From Candidatus Sumerlaeota bacterium (GTDB lineage: Bacteria; Sumerlaeota; Sumerlaeia; JAFGJS01): a DNA stretch of 35,808 nucleotides. Position 1 is the first letter of the stretch, and each line of letters starts with the position of its first letter. The notes beneath the pieces were generated by a model that was not told where the DNA came from, did no database searches, and was given only the letters and a program-made list of their open reading frames with translations. The stretch covers positions 1 to 35,808 of the forward strand of contig JAFGJS010000079.1 in the NCBI GenBank assembly GCA_016928995.1, in the 5' to 3' direction. Both the position numbers and the translations under genes were made by a program. Positions 33,581 to 35,808 of this stretch are shown here, piece by piece.

Positions 33581-33899
33581 TCGCATGAGCAATCACCTGA
33601 AAGGCGAAAAATCAGTAGCAGAGAACGACTGGCCATATTTTAAGAGTGCTGAAAATTTCGAGAATCGCATGCACAATCGCCTGAAAGGCGAAAAGTTCGT
33701 AGCCGAGGGCAACGCCCTCGGAAGGAAGACCACATGGATCAAGCCCTATAAGGACGCCACAAATGTTCTAAAATTTTTGATCGAAGCGCGGCCATTTGTG
33801 ATGCCCCCGCAGGGCATGAATGATATGAACGATATTCCGAGGGCGTCGCCCTCGGCTACGAACGATCAGCCTTTCAGGCTGAAAACATGGATAGCGCAT
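33581..33899. repeat. cluster of three dispersed-repeat copies with nested hairpins
   Basis: Copy A (33581-33628) and copy B (33665-33722) are direct repeats built on CGCATG, CCTGAAAGGCGAAAA and GTAGCCGAGGGC. Copy C (33836-33899) is the inverted form, CCGAGGGCGTCGCCCTCGG then GCTACGAACGATCAGCC and CTTTCAGGCTGAAAAC. Hairpins GAGGGC-AAC-GCCCTC, GAGGGC-GTC-GCCCTC and ATGCCC-CCGCA-GGGCAT sit inside. B and C together bound a 115-bp segment in inverted orientation, like a small non-autonomous element. No gene is present between thrS and the gene at 34146. Confidence 0.75.
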
Positions 33900-33918
33900 C
33901 TCATGAATGTAATGTCAA

Positions 33919-33972
33919 CATCCTTGGAATGTGACACTGCCGCCCTTGGCTGTTTTCTCTTTCCATTCGGAT
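33919..33972 (+). repeat. dispersed repeat, copy 2
   Basis: This 54-bp sequence starts CATCCTTGGAATGTG and ends CATTCGGAT like 29132-29183, but its central hairpin is eroded (ACTGCCGCCCTTGGCTGT) and the T-run is broken by C. It is an older, degraded copy. It directly follows the repeat cluster at 33581-33899. Confidence 0.7.
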
Positions 33973-34103
33973 TTATCCGTTTGGAATTTTTACAATGCTC
34001 AATTTGTGCGACTTATGTCCGCTTAAAAAAAGCGAAAATTTTTTTCATGATTTTCCCCCGAAAATACTCCTTATATATAGAGACTTGAAATATACCGGCT
34101 GAC

Positions 34104-34119
34104 GGGGCATGATTGCCCC
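34104..34119 (+). promoter_or_regulatory. hairpin in the leader of the beta-helix gene
   Basis: GGGGCA (34104-34109), TGAT, TGCCCC (34114-34119) form a strong small hairpin 12 bp upstream of the AGGAGA ribosome binding site of the gene at 34146. It may protect or modulate the leader, or be the tail of the neighbouring repeat cluster. The AT-rich stretch 34061-34079 could hold the promoter, but no clear -35/-10 pair is seen. Confidence 0.4.
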
Positions 34120-34145
34120 CGATATATCATCAGGAGAATAAAAAA

Positions 34146-35519
34146 ATGAACGCAAGCATCAAACGGAACACGAAAGCGCTGTTTTTCATTACATGGGCAG
34201 CGCTGATTCTGCTGCTGGCGAACTTCGCCCAGGCGACGCAGGAGGTGGAGTTCAACTACAACGGCCGGGTGAAGCACAACGGTACGCCCTTCGACGGCAC
34301 GGGCTACTTCAAGTTCGCGCTGGTCAATCAGAATGGCCAGACCACGTACTGGTCCAACGACAGCACCAGCGTCACCGGCAGCGAACCGTCAGGCTACATC
34401 GAGTCGCAAGTGATCGACGGCTTTTTCAACGTGGCGATCGGCGACACGCTGACTGGTATGGATCCGCTGATCCCCACGGTGTTCAACGAAGACGAACGCA
34501 TCTATCTGCGCGTCTGGTTTAGCCACGACATCGGCGCCCCATTCCAGCGCCTCAATCCCGACCGCCGCGTGGTCAATCCCGCCTTGCTCGGTCAGCAATC
34601 TTTCGATGAGGACATCACGCTTTACGTGGACGCCGAAAACGGAAGTGACTCCAACAACGGCCTGACCACCGACACGGCGAAAGCTACGATCCAGACGGCG
34701 GTGAATTTATTACCAAGCCGCATCAATTCAAATATCACCATCAAAATTTTCCCGGGAACATACATGGAGGAAGTTGAACTGTTAGGCTTTATCGTTTCAC
34801 CGCAAAAAGAACTTAAGATTATCGGCGATGAATCTTGGACTCCAGAGTCGGCTTCTGAACCGAATGTTCGCATCACAGGTACATCTTCGATTTCGGTTCC
34901 CGCGATTGAACGGGAAAATTGCATCTCAATCATCAATGCAAACAAAATTACGATTCAAGGAATCAAATGCGACTACGCTGTCCGAGGAGTATACATCAGC
35001 CAAAGCGCTAATATTAAATGGGAGGCTTGTGAGACGTCTCAATGCAATAATGGTGTACTTGTAGAGGCTTCCGTTGTCACTTTGGAGAAATCCTACTCTC
35101 ATGACAACACATATGGTGGATTTACAATGCAAAGCCAATCCCGTATGAGCGTCATTCAATGTAAAGGAGTCAATAACGCTATAGGTATTCAAGTCACGAC
35201 GGGGTCTATCGGAGGATGTTCGAATTGTGTATTTACAGATAACACTGCAAGAGGAATGTATATTTGCTCATTATGTAATGTTGAAGTTGGTGGGAGTTTA
35301 GGGCCGAGTGTATTTTCCAACAATGGCGAGTCAGGCGTTTATGTGCTTAACCATAGTGGAATAGGATTGACAGGGGATTTTACACATGAGTTTAACAACA
35401 ATGGAAGCTATGGCATCTGGGCGAGAAGGTATTCGTCAGTGGAAACCGTAGCAGAATATACTGCAACGGGAAATGGTGTTTCATCCACACTGGCATCACA
35501 AGTCAGCACAATTTTTTAA
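34146..35519 (+). CDS. secreted right-handed beta-helix protein with Ig-like N-domain
   Basis: The ATG at 34146 is supported by AGGAGA 8-10 nt upstream and gives 457 residues with a signal peptide (ALFFITWAALILLLANFAQA). The N-domain (about 30-155) reads VEFNYNGRVKHNGTPFDGTGY...NVAIGDTLTG and recalls the N-domain of the LVIVD protein at 15384-17660. From LYVDAENGSDSNNGLTTDTA a pectate-lyase-like parallel beta-helix begins (IKIFPGTYMEE, ISIINANKITIQGI, GVYISQSANIKWE, GVLVEASVVTLEKS, GGFTMQSQSRMSVI), ending near the stop. The coding DNA shifts from GC-rich to AT-rich near 34690, at the domain junction, suggesting a domain swap. Probably a surface or exported carbohydrate-binding or -cleaving protein. 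Confidence 0.85.
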   Translation: MNASIKRNTKALFFITWAALILLLANFAQATQEVEFNYNGRVKHNGTPFDGTGYFKFALVNQNGQTTYWSNDSTSVTGSEPSGYIESQVIDGFFNVAIGDTLTGMDPLIPTVFNEDERIYLRVWFSHDIGAPFQRLNPDRRVVNPALLGQQSFDEDITLYVDAENGSDSNNGLTTDTAKATIQTAVNLLPSRINSNITIKIFPGTYMEEVELLGFIVSPQKELKIIGDESWTPESASEPNVRITGTSSISVPAIERENCISIINANKITIQGIKCDYAVRGVYISQSANIKWEACETSQCNNGVLVEASVVTLEKSYSHDNTYGGFTMQSQSRMSVIQCKGVNNAIGIQVTTGSIGGCSNCVFTDNTARGMYICSLCNVEVGGSLGPSVFSNNGESGVYVLNHSGIGLTGDFTHEFNNNGSYGIWARRYSSVETVAEYTATGNGVSSTLASQVSTIF

Positions 35520-35739
35520 ATGTTTTGGGATAACTCAATAAGTATACTGACGTTATGAGTTGTGATTGAATCGGGCCGACGGTGTAATATGTATAGTTTA
35601 TTTAGTGATTGACATTTGGTGGAAGTGTTTCAGCGTACAGGCCCGTCGGCGGTGGGGTGAATGCTGGCGATGCTGTTATTCTTATCGGCGGAACGGCGGA
35701 TGTTATCAGTATCGCATCGAATATTCTTCCAGCGTATCG
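35520..35739. other. short intergenic stretch with weak inverted repeats
   Basis: AACTCAATAA (35532-35541) and TTATGAGTT (35553-35561) pair with one bulge and may end the beta-helix transcript, though no T-run follows. GCCGACGG (35575-35582) and CCGTCGGC (35643-35650) are a further distant inverted pair. No gene is seen. Confidence 0.35.
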
Positions 35740-35808
35740 TCAGACTTTTTCCAGGATTTCCTTGGTGATCTTGCCGGGATGGCCGCCGGGGTATTTGCCG
35801 TTGAAACA
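35740..35808 (-). CDS. 3' end of an unidentified gene, cut by the window edge
   Basis: Entering from the right edge, the minus strand reads FNGKYPGGHPGKITKEILEK then Val and TGA (35742-35740), with GC-rich third positions typical of this genome's genes. Only 22 residues are visible. I do not recognise the family. Confidence 0.6.
   Translation of the reverse strand, partial: CFNGKYPGGHPGKITKEILEKV

Noticed and set aside
33549-34088. 179-codon frame between thrS and the beta-helix gene
   Set aside because: It consists mostly of the dispersed repeats translated in one chance frame.

Overview
The window looks like a piece of a chromosome from an uncultured, probably anaerobic or fermentative Gram-negative-type bacterium. 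The grounds are a three-gene NAD(H)-linked [FeFe]-hydrogenase operon, several long secreted beta-propeller, beta-helix and endosialidase-chaperone proteins, a Hanks-type kinase, a sigma-54 activator, and many dispersed intergenic palindromes of the kind seen in environmental PVC/FCB/Sumerlaeota-like genomes. No 16S or ribosomal marker is present, so the lineage is a guess. Coding GC is about 58-65% in housekeeping genes and clearly lower in the secreted gene at 300-4169, the nucleotidyltransferase cassette at 29285-30006 and the 3' half of the gene at 34146-35519.

Left part (1-5870): one 1289-residue secreted protein on the minus strand with its own intrinsic terminator, then a fibronectin-III-type gene broken by a single in-frame TAA, next to the C-terminal remnant of what looks like a relative. 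Between this gene and a GT-C glycosyltransferase lies the most unusual structure of the window: twelve consecutive, perfectly phased, degenerate 22-bp units (5453-5716) with a conserved GACC..TCC block and a TAAATAG core. A two-unit version of the same motif lies in front of the radical SAM gene at 31474-31517.

Centre-left (5883-15322): a GT39-like membrane glycosyltransferase; a TauE/SafE anion exporter with a good sigma-54 promoter, divergent from a GAFTGA-bearing sigma-54 activator; a multi-TM protein with C-terminal TPRs; tRNA-Thr(CGT); and a two-gene operon of purine nucleoside phosphorylase and an unusual protein joining an endonuclease-III-like iron-sulfur region to a complete RadC.

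Centre-right (15384-22991): a secreted seven-bladed LVIVD propeller ending in an intramolecular-chaperone domain, a secreted protein with a duplicated domain, two very short minus-strand ORFs, two tandem MFS paralogues and a small protein behind a strong sigma-70 promoter.

Right part (23332-35808): hydrogenase subunits (NuoE-like, short NuoF-like, HndD/HydA-like), with a 264-bp palindromic insertion-like element splitting the operon and a kinase gene convergent with it. Then come a low-GC nucleotidyltransferase plus small-protein cassette, a B12-type radical SAM protein, thrS, a cluster of dispersed repeats, a secreted beta-helix protein with an internal GC break, and the 3' end of a gene that runs off the window. 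No hydrogenase maturation genes (hydE, hydF, hydG) are in the window.
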